DNA of 64,000 bases from Xiphophorus maculatus (taxonomy: Eukaryota; Chordata; Actinopteri; Cyprinodontiformes; Poeciliidae). Under the pieces are notes generated by a model. That model was not told the DNA's origin. It saw only the letters and a list, made by a program, of their open reading frames with translations, and did no database searches. The stretch covers positions 6,401,463-6,465,462 of the forward strand of contig NC_036456.1 of the NCBI RefSeq assembly GCF_002775205.1, given 5' to 3'. A program made the translations under genes and the position numbers. This document shows, piece after piece, positions 1 through 12,400 of this stretch. Each line of letters starts with the position of its first letter. The first letter of the stretch is position 1.

Positions 1-795
1 AAAATAAAAGCCCACAGTCGCTTATAATAATCGAACTTGGCGACAGAAACTCAAAGTAGTTCCTGTTTTTCTACCAACAAAATGCGCATCTCCCTCTTCC
101 CTCCATTGTTTACATTTCTGTCGCTGCTGATACTGTCGCATAGAAACAGCGATCACTCGACAAGACGCGTAGAGGAAATAAAATTAAATTCCAAAAGAAA
201 ATAGTAACGCAAAATGATTTTGATAAGTAACTGTAGTCTGACTACTGGATATGAAATAGCAACGCGTTAGATAACTCGTTACTGAAAAAAGTGGTCTGAC
301 GACCACGGCACTGGTCACGATGATGCAATGTGGTTTGTACAGAAAAATCTGCTTAAGGTGCAGTAACTTTGCATGAATATGTGGTTACCAACCTATGAGG
401 TTTCTGTTCTTATCATTGTGCTGAGGACGAAGAGAACTGTCATTCTGCAGATAAAGAAATCTTTGCTGAAATCTGAACATTGTACAGTCAGAAAGGAGGA
501 AAAATGTCAATGTGTTGATTGAATTAGTTTTCCACAGTTTTAAAAATATTTATACAGCGTGTAATTTAATAACTTTATGGAATATACCAAATAAACTGGC
601 AGAGGATTAAGGAAGTTCAGTGAGAACGTGTAAGATAATAATAAACACACCCAGATCTGGGCTTGACCAACTGCAAAAAAAACCCAGCAAATAAATCAAA
701 GCTGCCGGGCCATCTTGTCTCAGACGGCAAATCTCTCACGAAGCACGTAACATCTTCTTTTTAGAAGACTGATCCTCTGAACTTCTACACTTATC
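1..795. other. Upstream region of the first GIMAP gene, no gene seen
   Basis: I see no convincing coding exon here. The part just before 796 must hold the 5' untranslated sequence and promoter of the plus-strand GIMAP gene. No TATA box or CpG-rich stretch stands out. Confidence 0.5.
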
Positions 796-2995
796 ATGGG
801 TGGTGAGTAAGGCTTACCTTAAAATCTTTTACATTCAAATATTAACTATTTTAAAGATAAGGTTCCACTTTTTAGGTCTGCAATTTATAGACCCTTTTCA
901 TTAAGGCACTTTTCTGCATTTCAATTTTCTTTATGCTTAAAATGTGACTAAACACTGAGCTCTTCTCACTTGTCTCAGTCAAGATCAGAAATCAAGATCA
1001 AGCAATAAAAAAGAGTCTGGGCAAAATGGCATCCATTGCATGTCTCACATTTAAAAACCAAGAACTTCCTGATTATACCCTAAACCTTAGGGAACATTTT
1101 CTGGGGAGTGACAAAAAAAAAGTACACCGTTTTGTTGTGTGTGTGTTCTGTTACATCTGATGTTAAGCTACAACAATCTTTCCCAAAAGGAACATTATTG
1201 CTAACCGTCAAACAAGTCAGGCCGCTAGCTGTTTTAGTGTTTGACATATTAAGTCGACCAATCAAAGACAATACTTACTGTAACTGCACAGCTGCCCCAG
1301 AAGAAAAAGTGAGTAAAGTCTGACTTACAAAGCGGGGCTTTGGATACGTCTTTGTAAAATGTATATTTGCTTAATGGCTTCCTATTTTAAAATAAATGTT
1401 TCACTGTCTTCTAAGTTTCCCAGATTTGTGAAATCTTTCTAATTTAAGATTCTTTCAGTTTAACAATTTTCCGATAGTCCATTATTGTTATGTAGTTTTC
1501 ATTGTCAACCTATTATCATCGTCTATACTCATAGTGCTTTTGTATTGTATAAAATATATTTTTGTATTAAAATTAATTTCAATATAATAACCAGTACTGG
1601 GCACATTACTTTTAAAAAGTAATTAGTCACTAGCTATTTTTTTTTCATAAAAGTAGCTGTAACAATTGTATTGCTTAAAAATAACATGCTAGAATATGTT
1701 AAACTATTTTGGATCCTCTCTTACTAGAACCCTAAAATATATGTTCACACGCAGCTTACACAGGAAGCAAAATACGATTAATCAACATTGCTCTCGTTTT
1801 GGTTGCAGCACCAATTAGAATGGTCCTCCTGGGAAAAACCGGATCTGGTAAAAGCAGCCTGGCCAACACAATATGCGGAGACCAGCTGTTCACCACCAAC
1901 CACACGATCAACTCTGAAACAAGCCACTGCAAAGCCATCACCAGGTCCGTCAGTGGGAGAAACCTCACGGTCATCGACACCCCGGGTTTCTTTGACACGG
2001 ACCGGCCGGAGGAGGAGCTGGAGCCTGAGATAGTGAGGTGCCTCGCAGAGTGCGCTCCTGGGCCCCATGTGTTCCTCATTGTGCTCAAGGTGGAGAAATT
2101 CACAGAGCACGAGAAGGCCGTCATCGAGAAAATCTGCACGTGCTTCTCTGAGGACGCTCTTAAATACGCCGTGGTGGTGTTCACTCATGGCGACCAGCTG
2201 CCTGATGGGACGCAGATTGAGGAGTTAGTCGGGCGCAATAAGCTTGTGAGTGAACTGGTGAAGAAGTGTGGCGGCCGCTGCCTCGTCCTGGACAACAAGC
2301 ACTGGAACAATAAGCATCAGGACGAATACAGGACCAACCCGTTCCAGATGGAGAGCCTGCTTCAAACTATTGACACGTTGGTGACGGAAAACGAGGGCAA
2401 ATGCTACACCAATGACCTGCTGCAGGCGGCCGAGGAAGAAATAAAAGAAGAGGAGGAGAACCTTCGACTGGTCTCAGGAAACCTGCCGGATGCAGAGATC
2501 AGAGAAAAGGCCAAGAGAAGTGTTGCTGATAAACTCTTGATCAGATTTACGGGCCTTGGCGTTGGCGTTTTGTTAGGGGCGATTTTTGGTGTGGTGTTCA
2601 TGGTTGGAGCAGTCCTTACTGTTTTACAGGAATCTTCGAAGCCAGTAAAGCTGAGGAACGTGGTGGAAGTTGCAGCATCAACAGGGATGGCATTAGGGGT
2701 AGGAGGAAAGGCAGTAGGGAGCTGTGTGGTACCAGCAGCGATGTTTTTGAGTGTAACAGCAGCATTTGCTGCAACGGGAGCTGTTAAAGGTGCTTTAACT
2801 GGATACGACGTGGCTGAAGAAGCAGCGACTCCAAAGGAAGCTGCATGGAAAACAGCAGAGGCTGTGAAGAATGAGGCGCAGGTTTGCTTAGATACGATTA
2901 ACCAGGGCTGGAACAAAGTTATAGAAACAAAATGTGAAAATTTAGAGGAGGACTCTTCTAGAAAAAAGAAGACATCTTGCTGTACTCTGATGTAA
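796..2995 (+). CDS. GIMAP-family (AIG1-type) GTPase, copy A
   Basis: Predicted two-exon gene. Coding exon 1 is only 7 nt (796-802, ATG GGT G, then a strong GTGAGT donor). Exon 2 is 1809-2995 after a TTGCAG acceptor. The join gives MGAPIRMVLLGK and a protein of about 397 residues. Seen: P-loop GKTGSGKS at residues 11-18, switch motif DTPGFFDT at 59-66, the GIMAP conserved box around 85-105 (FLIVLKVEKFTEHEK), and THGD at 128-131 in the fourth guanine-binding position. An acidic, probably coiled stretch follows near 200-235, then two hydrophobic Gly/Ala-rich segments that could span or dip into a membrane. The protein ends KKKTSCCTLM, which fits a CaaX prenylation box (CTLM) with an upstream Cys and basic residues. 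GIMAPs are immune-associated GTPases on intracellular membranes of lymphoid cells. A near-identical copy lies inverted at 35885-38728. The family call is secure; the exon 1 assignment rests on phase and splice signals only. Confidence 0.88.
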
Positions 2996-3183
2996 AACCT
3001 TTACAAGCTTTACTGAAATCATCTTTACTGGCTGTGTGGATTATTCTGGTAAACATTTTAAGTGTCTTCTGAACTTCCAACATGAATGAATTTCTGCTGC
3101 AGGAGGAAAGTGGACAGGAGGGACGTCCAGTTAAACTGTCATTAATGGAATCTAGTTATACATTGTCAAACTAATTTGATTGG

Positions 3184-3189
3184 AATAAA
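3184..3189 (+). promoter_or_regulatory. Polyadenylation signal of GIMAP copy A
   Basis: AATAAA about 190 nt after the stop codon. The inverted copy keeps AATAAA at the equivalent place (35755-35760, minus strand). Confidence 0.6.
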
Positions 3190-3812
3190 GCATATAGATG
3201 TGATTGTTAAACCTGTTGTCATTGGTTTATTCTTCAGCCTGTATGTTTAATGTTTCCTGTAGTCGTTTCAAATCTACTTTTATTTATCCAGGTCAAAAAA
3301 TTAGACACAATTTTGATGGACAGAGATTTTGTGTGAGATATTATGAAAATAAATAACTAAAATTAAAAAATATTGCCGTGTCAGTGCTGCTGTTTACGTA
3401 CTCATCTAGTGTGTACACTTAGGCCTAGAATCATTTCTGGCCCCGGAGTTGGGCTCATGAAATATTTGACCAATTGTAAGAATTGTGTTGATTAATTTGT
3501 ATCTGGCCTATGTCGAAACTTAATCATCTGTGTAATGTGAGAAAATTAAAAAAAAGGAATCACATTATAGATGAGAGCACAGAAAGAAATGCTAAAAGAA
3601 CAATTGCTGTACTCTAATAAAACCTTTACAAGAGTTAAAAGGCAAAGATCCACTACAATGCAGTCAAAATGAAGGACATTTTTGTATGGAATTACTTTGT
3701 TTGAAGGAAAATTGTGTAATTTCATTAGAAATAGTAGAGATAATTAGGTAACATAAAATACCCTCTTAGCTTTCAAGATGTACATACAGTATGATTAAGA
3801 ATTAGATTTTTG

Positions 3813-4951
3813 TAGTGATGTTACGTGATGTCCCGAGGCTTCGAGGCGTGTGTCGAGTAATGGAGGGGGCGTTTCCGTAAAGCGCGTATCGAGGCTTGCT
3901 TCATTTAGGGGAGGAGCCGAAAACGATGACGTCCGAAGCCTCGCTGCCTGGCTGTACCACGTGACTGCTTCGGGAAGTGGCTCAGATGTTGGCGCGGGGT
4001 TTGACAGCTTTAGAAACCCCACAGGCTCCATTCAAAATGTGGGTTGTTGTAGGCGAGTTGCGGTCAGTTGAGAGAGTGGATAGAGTTTTGATAGTTTGGA
4101 TAGTAGAGTTTGGATAGTGGTTATTTAGTTTGAGACAGTTAGTTTGGTGTTTGGAGAGTTTAGGAGAGAGAGAGAAAGAGATAGGAGATTTAGGAGCGCG
4201 AGGACAGGATAGGAGTAGGATGGAGCCGGCGAGAAAGAGGAGGATTTCCCTTATGTGGGAACATTTTGATTTGATAAGCCCTAACAAGGTAAGGTGAACA
4301 TTTGCAGATGCATTAGGTTTGCTTATGAGGAACTGTATTTTTCACTGTTTCTTATTTTCTGTAAAGGTGAGGTGTTTATTGTGCTCCAAGGAGTTGGGGT
4401 ACAATAATAACACCTCATCCATGTAGTGTCAAAAAAGAGAAATAGTTTGAAACCAAAAACTGTGGAGAAATTGTTGTTTCTTAATAAAAATGCATAAAAT
4501 CATCCAAGTTACACAAGCATTAGCCTTTTCACTACCTCCTCCCTAGTTCCACAAGCACTTTCACTGTCCTCTGCCTGATTAAGCCCAGGCCATTTTTCTA
4601 GAGTCACAGAAAAACTTTATTACACAACATGCCATATCACATGACACTACTATTTTGGGAATAATTACACACAGAGGATACATTCAAACAATATTTTATT
4701 ATACACACATGTGTATACATAATTTATGTATACAAATGATTTCGTCCTACATCTTTTGTGAAGTCATTCCCAAGAGCCATAATAGACAAAAATTCAATGC
4801 ATCACACGTGTTAAGATACAGCTGGCTGTGATTATACACCTGGCCAGTAGGTGGTTTCGTGTGCACATGAAGCTTCAAGAAATGAACCCTTTCTCGAACC
4901 AGTTGGCTCAAGTGGTTCAATGCCTCATGAGGCTTCATCTCACCATCACTA
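3813..4951. mobile_element. Non-autonomous hAT-type DNA transposon with perfect 8-bp target duplication
   Basis: The element begins TAGTGATG and ends CATCACTA. It is flanked on both sides by the same 8 bp, GATTTTTG (3805-3812 and 4952-4959). The interior has short GAGGCTT/AAGCCTC motifs near both ends. On the plus strand around 4220-4430 it keeps a decayed BED-type zinc-finger coding stretch (WEHFDLISPNK, then after an intron-like gap CLLCSKELGYNNN). No full transposase is present. Eight-bp duplications and BED fingers are typical of hAT elements. The duplicated GIMAP segment lacks this insertion. Confidence 0.85.
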
Positions 4952-5099
4952 GATTTTTGTCATCCCTAAATTTCTAAATGACCACAAGAGGGGGTAATAA
5001 TGTCGTGTATGTATGTTTCATTTTTCCCGCTTCAGTCACACATGTACCTATGTGTGTTTTTCAAGCAGGTTTCAGTGTGGAGGATTGAAACCTCCACAC

Positions 5100-5287
5100 C
5101 AGGGGTGGGCAATCCTGCAACTCTTAGATAGATTAGAGTCCAACACAGCTGAATCCAACAGTGAATCACCTCCTCAGTGCAGTCAAGTTCTCCAGAGTCC
5201 TGCTAATGACCTCATTATTTGACTCAGCTGTGTTGAAGTTGAGACACATCTAAAAGTTCCCTCAAGGCCTGGAGTTGCCCACCCCTG
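5100..5287. repeat. hAT-like MITE with CAGGGGTGGGCAA termini
   Basis: Starts CAGGGGTGGGCAA and ends with its reverse complement TTGCCCACCCCTG; it has no coding potential. I could not find a clear 8-bp target duplication. This terminal motif is common in short hAT-derived fish repeats. Confidence 0.6.
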
Positions 5288-5639
5288 GTTTAAACCTAAC
5301 CACTCAGGGGAGGGGAAACTAAAAAAATTATATTGCATATAATTTTCGAAGAAAAAAAGTATTTATAAAGTCTATGCGTCATAATGGTGTGTTGCAGTAA
5401 CATCTGATATACCACAAACTAAACGTGTTAAATAGCGTCAATCTGATGTGTGGATGAGATCAGAGATCTGAAACAAGTGAAGTATTACATTTGCTTACAA
5501 TACACATGCAAAAGGAATCACACTTAATGCCATCACATACCTGATTGCATTGCATGTTTGGATAATTGTTTCATCTGGCAGCAGCTCATATAAGCATCTT
5601 AAAATCTCAAACAGTACCTGAGCAACACTTTAAACCACA

Positions 5640-8600
5640 GGCTTACATACAATAAGACAAATGTATTTTCTTGTATTTGATCAGCTGTATTTCTGTTTTA
5701 CTTTGGTTCAGTGCTTTCTTAGTGGTTCTAGCTTCATTATCCTTTTGTGTCAGTTTTTTAGATCAGTTCTGTCTTGTTTCAAAGTAAACATAACTAGTGT
5801 TTACTTTGCTAATTATGTTTACTTCTTATATCTAGTCCTTTCTTAGTCACTCTAGCTTTATTAAGTTTCTTATGTGTAGTTATTTTGTTAGATTCATTTT
5901 CTAGTCCCCAGTGTACACTCCCTCGCCCCTTGTGTCACTTCTTCTTTCTCTCTCTCCTCAGCGTGCCTTCTGCTTTCTCCCCACACCTGCAACCCATTAT
6001 CTAATCAGCACTGGCAGGGCCGTGCAAAGGCATTTGGAGGGACAGGGGCTCAAAGTTAAAAAGGGGCACTGGAACAAGTTCTTAAAACACCGTTCAACAA
6101 CACAGCAACAACCCATATTAATCAAGAATCTAATTGGATCCTACTATATTATTGCCATCATGTGGGGACAATGCAAAGCAAATCTAGTTTATATTTTCCC
6201 CAACAGGTATAAAGTTTCTGTTTCTGCTGCTGACAGTCCTGGAGGGCTGAGTTGATCTGAGACTGTAGCTGTTAAACAGACCAGAGGAGAGAAGGTCAAA
6301 GGTTATGAAGTTATGAAATAAGCAAATTTGCTGCTATTTTACTAATTAAGCTGTAATAATGTCTATTTAACCTCTAGAACAACCTGGCTGCAGAATGATT
6401 TATAGATCAAAAAAGCTCAAAGGGGTTAAAACTATATAATGTTTTGATTTTAGTATCTCTGAGATCTAGAATCTTATGACTGAGATATCAAGGCAAAGAA
6501 AACTCAGTAACTGCTGGTGGGGCCATTCAGGGGCCTCCAGACATTCAGGGGCCCCTAGAAATGGTTCAATTGTAACACAGAGCATAGATCTAAACCTGTA
6601 GCATCATTTATAGAGAATAACAATGTTATTAAATTTTATTTAATGCATTCAGCTGAGAAAAAAAAATACATTTAGGATTTAATTAGGAAGTTTACTTTGT
6701 AAAAGTTTAAAGAATCATCTTGATGTTATGTTCCGGAGTTCTCTGGTTCTCTTGGTGGGGTTTTCCTGTGCGCCTTTTCCACCTCTTACCACCAGATGGC
6801 GACAGGTTCCGGTTGGAGTGCGGTGGTGTCATCATAATCCTCAGCTGTCATCGATTACCCTCATCAGCGGAGCATACTTTAGGAGTAGGCCGCCAGTCCA
6901 GCGTCGCCTGAGTGTTTGCCAGTCACCGTACCTCTGAGCCCCCTTGAGCCCTGTCTCTGTGTTCCTCATTGCCTTGAGCCTTCCAGTGATTCTCTTTGTG
7001 TTTCTCTGTGGTCTTCAGGTGATCCATTGGACACTCTGGACCCACTGACTAGATCCTGGCAGTTTTCCTGGTTTCAGAACCTCCCTCGTGACGCCGTGGA
7101 GAGAACCCACTGGTTGCCCGAGTTCCCAGACTCACCTCTCCGTTGTTTTGCAAGTATCTCCTGGATCCCACGGCTGGCGGTTGAACCACTCCTCTGTGTC
7201 TCCGTTGCACCTGAGCCTACCTGTCCGTTCTCCGCCGCACTCCTCCGTTGTTCCTGGACCCACTAAGAGACCGAGACCCTGGACATACTCTGTAACCTTC
7301 CACGATTCAAATCCAACCACCACAAGTAAGAACAACCTGCGTTTTATCTGAGATTTCCATGTTCCCACGACCCCTGAACTCACCAGTCTGCTCTTTCCCC
7401 TCGCAGTGAACCACTGCTGCCCGTTACCGTTGATTCCCTGGACCAGACCATCTTGACACATTCTGATAATTGTGTGATCTTAGTAAATCACTTAAACTGA
7501 TTTCTACTCTCCTGTCTTGTGTTCTGCATGTGGGCTAGAAAACTTAAACCCATCATGACACTTGATAGTTTGATTGTTGTGTTACCATGGCTACTACAAT
7601 ATGGTTAATCTTTGTGTTTGAATTGGATTTGTTCACAAATACATCACAGCAAATAATCAGTGATTGATTTTAAACTGGGCCAATAAACCTGGTCTCCCTC
7701 TCACAGATTCACCTTATCAATATTTAAACATGTTAGTGATGCTGAGGTTCTTAGTAGGACGGGTTCCAGAGGGAGGGGGGTTCTGGCTATGGCCCCATAT
7801 TACCTTGGGCCGGCCCTGGAGGAACAGCTGCTGCAATGTGCATCTCAGGAATCTACCTGGAATCCCCTGGTGGCCCCTGTCAGTCCCCCTGATGCTTTGG
7901 AGACATTTTGATTCATTTCATTGTGGCATGTTTGGCTTTTTGCTGCGGTTCTAATTATTGCTACAATATTTTCTCTGATGTTTATTTTGTGACTCTAAAT
8001 GGGCTGAATCTTCCTTTAACACTTGAGGTTCTGCAATAACTTCTATTTACAGTCGTGAACCTCCATCCCAGATCCTGTCAGCAGAGGCTTTAACCTGCCT
8101 GGTAGAAACGTTAAGGAGAAGCAGAGAGAACTGGGTTGTACCAGATGGTACCGGATGGTACCAGGGCTTTGAGCAGCTTCGCGACAGTCGGTACCGTGTC
8201 TTATATCAGTATGTCTGATAGAAAGAATGTCTGTCTTTCTATCTGTTGGTGGGACCGACTCAAGCTGCCTGTAGTGAACCGGGCCTTTAGCAGAATGATG
8301 AAGTTAAACTCCGAAGTGTGTTTAGGGGTGAGGCGGGTTTTGTCCCGCTATTGCAAGGACGATTATAAAAATATAAATAGAAACAAATTGTCTAACTTCA
8401 ACATTAGAGATTTGTTTTTATTCACAAACCGGTGTATAAAAAAATATTCTTGCCCATAATTTGATAGTTAGAGGACACAGATCTGCCTCCTCCTCACCAT
8501 GGACCCGGAGTCTGAACAACATGGAGGCTCTGAGAGTCATTATTAGACTGAGGGCAGAAAGACTAGTTTATTTTTACTAAATTATTATATTTACCTAAAT

Positions 8601-8990
8601 ATTATTGCTGAGGGGCACGAGCAGGCCTTCTTTTATAAAGATTGGGGGGAAAAAAACTCATAAAGGGCACTAGAGACATAAAGGGGCAGGGGCTAAAGCC
8701 CCCTTCGCCCCTACACATGCCTGAGCTCTTTTGTTCTGCATTCAACCTCCCAGTATATACACCTCTTTTTCAGTTCCTCCCTGGTGGTTCCTCTTGTCAA
8801 TTCCTCATTTTACCCTGTGTTCTCCTTGCTGGATTCATTCCTGTTGATTTTTTTTCTTGGCTCACTGTTTGCCCCTGGAATTTTGTAAGTTTTGTTCTTA
8901 TATTTTCATTAAATCTTCATTGGGTCCACCCTTACTGTACGACAAAGTCTCATCACCATAATGGTACAGACCAAAAGTGATACCAGTGAA
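5640..8990. repeat. Composite of nested interspersed repeats, no gene
   Basis: A T-rich repeat of a type common in fish begins near 5640 (ends near 6010) and seems to resume at about 8715. The interval between looks like later insertions, with ends rich in GGGGCAGGGGCT-like sequence near 6015-6070 and 8590-8715. A further unclassified repeat lies around 6725-7560, related to 32400-33118. Open frames here are short and resemble no family I know. Confidence 0.4.
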
Positions 8991-9436
8991 CTTGTTCAAA
9001 AACACATATCTTGATTCGATTTCAAAAACTTCTTTGATCAATAACAGGATCAATAAATTATCAACATACTGGCATTAAAAAGTGTGTTTTATTCTTTAAG
9101 AGCATATAGTGGATCTAATTAACATCATACCTGCACATTAATGGTGGATGCAAAGTTCAAATTAATTATCTCAAATTAATTAAACAACTGACTACAAAAC
9201 AATTTTTACAATTAAATATAAATTCAGGCAGTAAGGGGTAACATTTTATGTAAACATTTTGCCATCTGATGGTGAGTCATCTTGTTGGGTGGTGCTATTT
9301 ACACAAGGTTCATGTTACAACTGGTCTGTTTGGTCTGACTACCAGACATGCAAGATGAACATTTCATCTTGCATGATCAGACCATAAAGACAAAACTATT
9401 GTTAATGTCTTATTTTCGGTGTCTTGCATAAGTAAA

Positions 9437-12400
9437 ATGGGTAATAGTAACACTCACCCCGTTTTCTTTGAGTGCTATAACCTTCATCAAGAGCAGAAGA
9501 TGGATATAACAAAATATTTTGACCACTGGACATCGAGCAGAAAAGGCTGTGGGTCACTGGAGAAGGTCTCTGACAGAGTTTAAGCGATCTTTTTCCAAAA
9601 CACAAAAGGTAGTAAAATGTTTTACATTATACAGATTCTACTTATTTCAAAAGTTGTTAAAAGTATTTGATTAGTTTGAATAGGCAATTCTAATTTGTCA
9701 AAGTAAAGGAATGTTTTCTTTCCAAAGTTACTGGTCATTTGAACTGCAATTTTAGATTTTTTATTTTTTTTTAATATGAAGTTTGTTTGAACTAAACCAA
9801 ACACAATGTTAAACACTTAGATATGTTGCTTAACAGTCAACTATTCCACACTATCTTTAATTATATAGATTTGAGAAAAAAAAACTTTTTTTCAAACCAT
9901 TTTGTTCTACAAACACTCCCCAAAAAGAATTTAATGAAACAACTAAATAACTGTGTGAATGTTTCCTCATGTATGTGTTTTCACATGGCAAAACTAGCCT
10001 GATCATGAGTTTCTTGATCTCTGATTGTATTTGACTTTTTGCAAAGTTGTAGATGCTGATGAACTAGTAATATTTAAAAACTATTTTAATATTTCTTCTT
10101 CCACTTCCACTGATTTGGGAGTGTGATGTTCTTATATTTAACAGGAATGTAATTTGTACTAGCTACTGTTGCTATTATGTACATTATGGTTTAGATCAGC
10201 AAGCAGTCCTTAAGAAATCAAAGCATGTTGTGGATCTCAGAGATGGCCGTTGTCTCACTTTGACAATCGAAAGCAGTTTGGAAGCTGCCACATCACCTGT
10301 CAACACTTTATTGACAGCAGCTCCAAAGGTCAGATGACATTTAGATTAAAATGTGACTGAAACTTGTTTTGGTGGGGGTGGGGGAAGTAGAGGGAGAAAC
10401 TGAAAGTAAAATTGTAATCATTGCATGTTCTTGTCTCCAACACAGAGCTTAAACCTCCTTCATGCCTCAAGTGCGCTACCAAGATGTAAAAAGTGTGAAC
10501 TAGACTTTAACAGACTCCTGATAGCTAAAATAGAGGCTGCCTCTCCACTGCTGGAATTTTGTCATATTTACCCAGAGGAGTCAAATATTTTAGCCAGAAG
10601 AAAACTATTCAATGCCGTGCTTACAAAGACATTGCATTGCAAAATTGAGAAAAACAATGATGAGGTTTTGACATTCCATCATAAGAAATCCACTGACAAT
10701 GTTAAAGCATGTCAGACCACAGAGGATGAGGATTACAGCTCAGGTGGGAAACATTGTAAGGAGGACGTAGATGTAAATTCATGGTTAAATGAGAACTTGC
10801 CATTTATAAGTATGAGGGAAGGAAGCACAGTTGTAGTATACAATGTTCTAAATAGACTCCAGGTGACAGTGTGTTTGGGTGACATCACCACACTGGATAC
10901 AGACACTATGGTAAACATTGCAGGGGAGGATTTAGACCACTGTGACAGAGTTTCTGCCTTTTCAGAAACATTTAGGTCCAAATCTTTAACCATGCCCTTT
11001 CACAGTACAGGTGTGTTTGGTGTTCCTCTTAATATTTGCTGTGAGGCTATAATAAGGGCTGTGAAGGAGTTCAGCAGTCAGGGAGGACGAAATGTGTGCA
11101 GAATCATTCTGATAGACAACAGAAGGCATGTTGTGAGGGCCATGCTGGAAGTGTGTGACAGGCTTCTACACGGAACTAGCGACAAAGACAGTGCATTGAG
11201 GCGTGTGGAGGTCCAGATGGATGTTGCTGACCGACAACCAGAGAGACGAAACGAGGCTGAAGGTGGTGGAAGTGGCGTTCATGTTGAGATTGTTCTGGGG
11301 ACTATCGAGACTCAGGAGGTGGGAAATATTTCAGTTTTATGTCTTTCCGTGTTCAGAAGGATCATTTGATGGTGCAAATCTTTATCAGCTGATAGGGAGT
11401 AGATTGCAAATAAAACTAAATAAACCTCCAATAATCTCCAATGTTCCTCTTCTAGGTTGATGCTGTGGTTTCTCCCATGGTTGGCCATAACCCTCTATCT
11501 TCAAGAGTTGGGATTGCTTTGAACCAAAAAGCTGGACTGCAGTTGGTCTCAAGATTCAGGAAGGATGCAGGGGACGAGTCCATGCCTGGAGACTTAGTGC
11601 TCTTGAGGGGAGTACCTGGACTTTCATCTGGAGCTGTTTTCTTTCTCAACCTTGTTCCATGGGATGGTGATGAAGATGGAACTGCAGTTCAGGTGAAATA
11701 CAAACATAATGCTTAAAAAAACTCTATCTCCTTGTGCTATGTTGATCCATTAAAGTGATACAGACTGCAAGTTGTGTATATCTTTATTTGAAAGGTTCTC
11801 AGATTGGCCATCAGCAACATCCTGACGTCCTGTGAGAGGAGAGGGTTTGAATCTGTTGCAGTTCCCGTACTTGGAGCCGGGAAGGTCTTGCGCTTTCCAG
11901 ACAATGTGGTATCCAAGGTTTTATCAGAGGAGATCCATTCCTTTGAACGGAATCAAGGCAGCAGCAGACCACTCTTGGTTCGGATTGTCTTACAGCCCAA
12001 TGAAGCGTCCAGTCAGGTAATAAGGGGAGACTTCATGGAAATAAGATGATGAAATAAAGAACAACCCTTTATTATTACCTATTACATAAGAATGTAATCA
12101 AATAAAATGGTTTGAAAGGCACACTAAAAGTTTCTTTAAAGTCCGGTCCTTAATTATGTTTGAATCCATTATTTCCAAGCATTTAGATGATAAATTTTAT
12201 CATTAAGGACACAACGTAGACACAACACAGATAGAGAAAGTCATATATAATAGTGAATTTCAGATACAATGATTGTCATTACATGAAAGCTCAAACAAGG
12301 TATTTACATTTTTTTCTTGCTGTCTGATATTACTTCAGTTGAAATGTAACAGGATAAATGTTTCAAGCCTACATGTATTGTAATTTTAGAAAATCCAAAA

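Larger units (their letters stand above)
1757..4998 (+). repeat. Inverted segmental duplication, left copy
   Basis: This stretch matches the reverse complement of about 35103-37117. The match starts roughly 50 bp before GIMAP exon 2, runs through the coding exon and 3' untranslated region, and continues to a shared sequence around CTAAATGACCACAAGAGGG. The left copy is longer mainly because it holds the hAT element at 3813-4951. Ends are estimated by eye. Confidence 0.85.

Noticed and set aside
1799-1808. GIMAP start at the TTG/MVAAPIR position
   Set aside because: This is not an ATG, and TTGCAG here is the splice acceptor. The 7-nt ATG exon upstream restores a normal start.
1756-2188. Long minus-strand frames opposite the GIMAP GTPase domain (also 36686-37118 plus)
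   Set aside because: They occur identically at both GIMAP copies because they are opposite the same conserved coding sequence; no domain is recognisable.
5911-8980. Several 90-116-codon frames (for example 6916-7266, 8642-8980)
   Set aside because: All fall in nested interspersed repeats; no conserved motif or splice structure.
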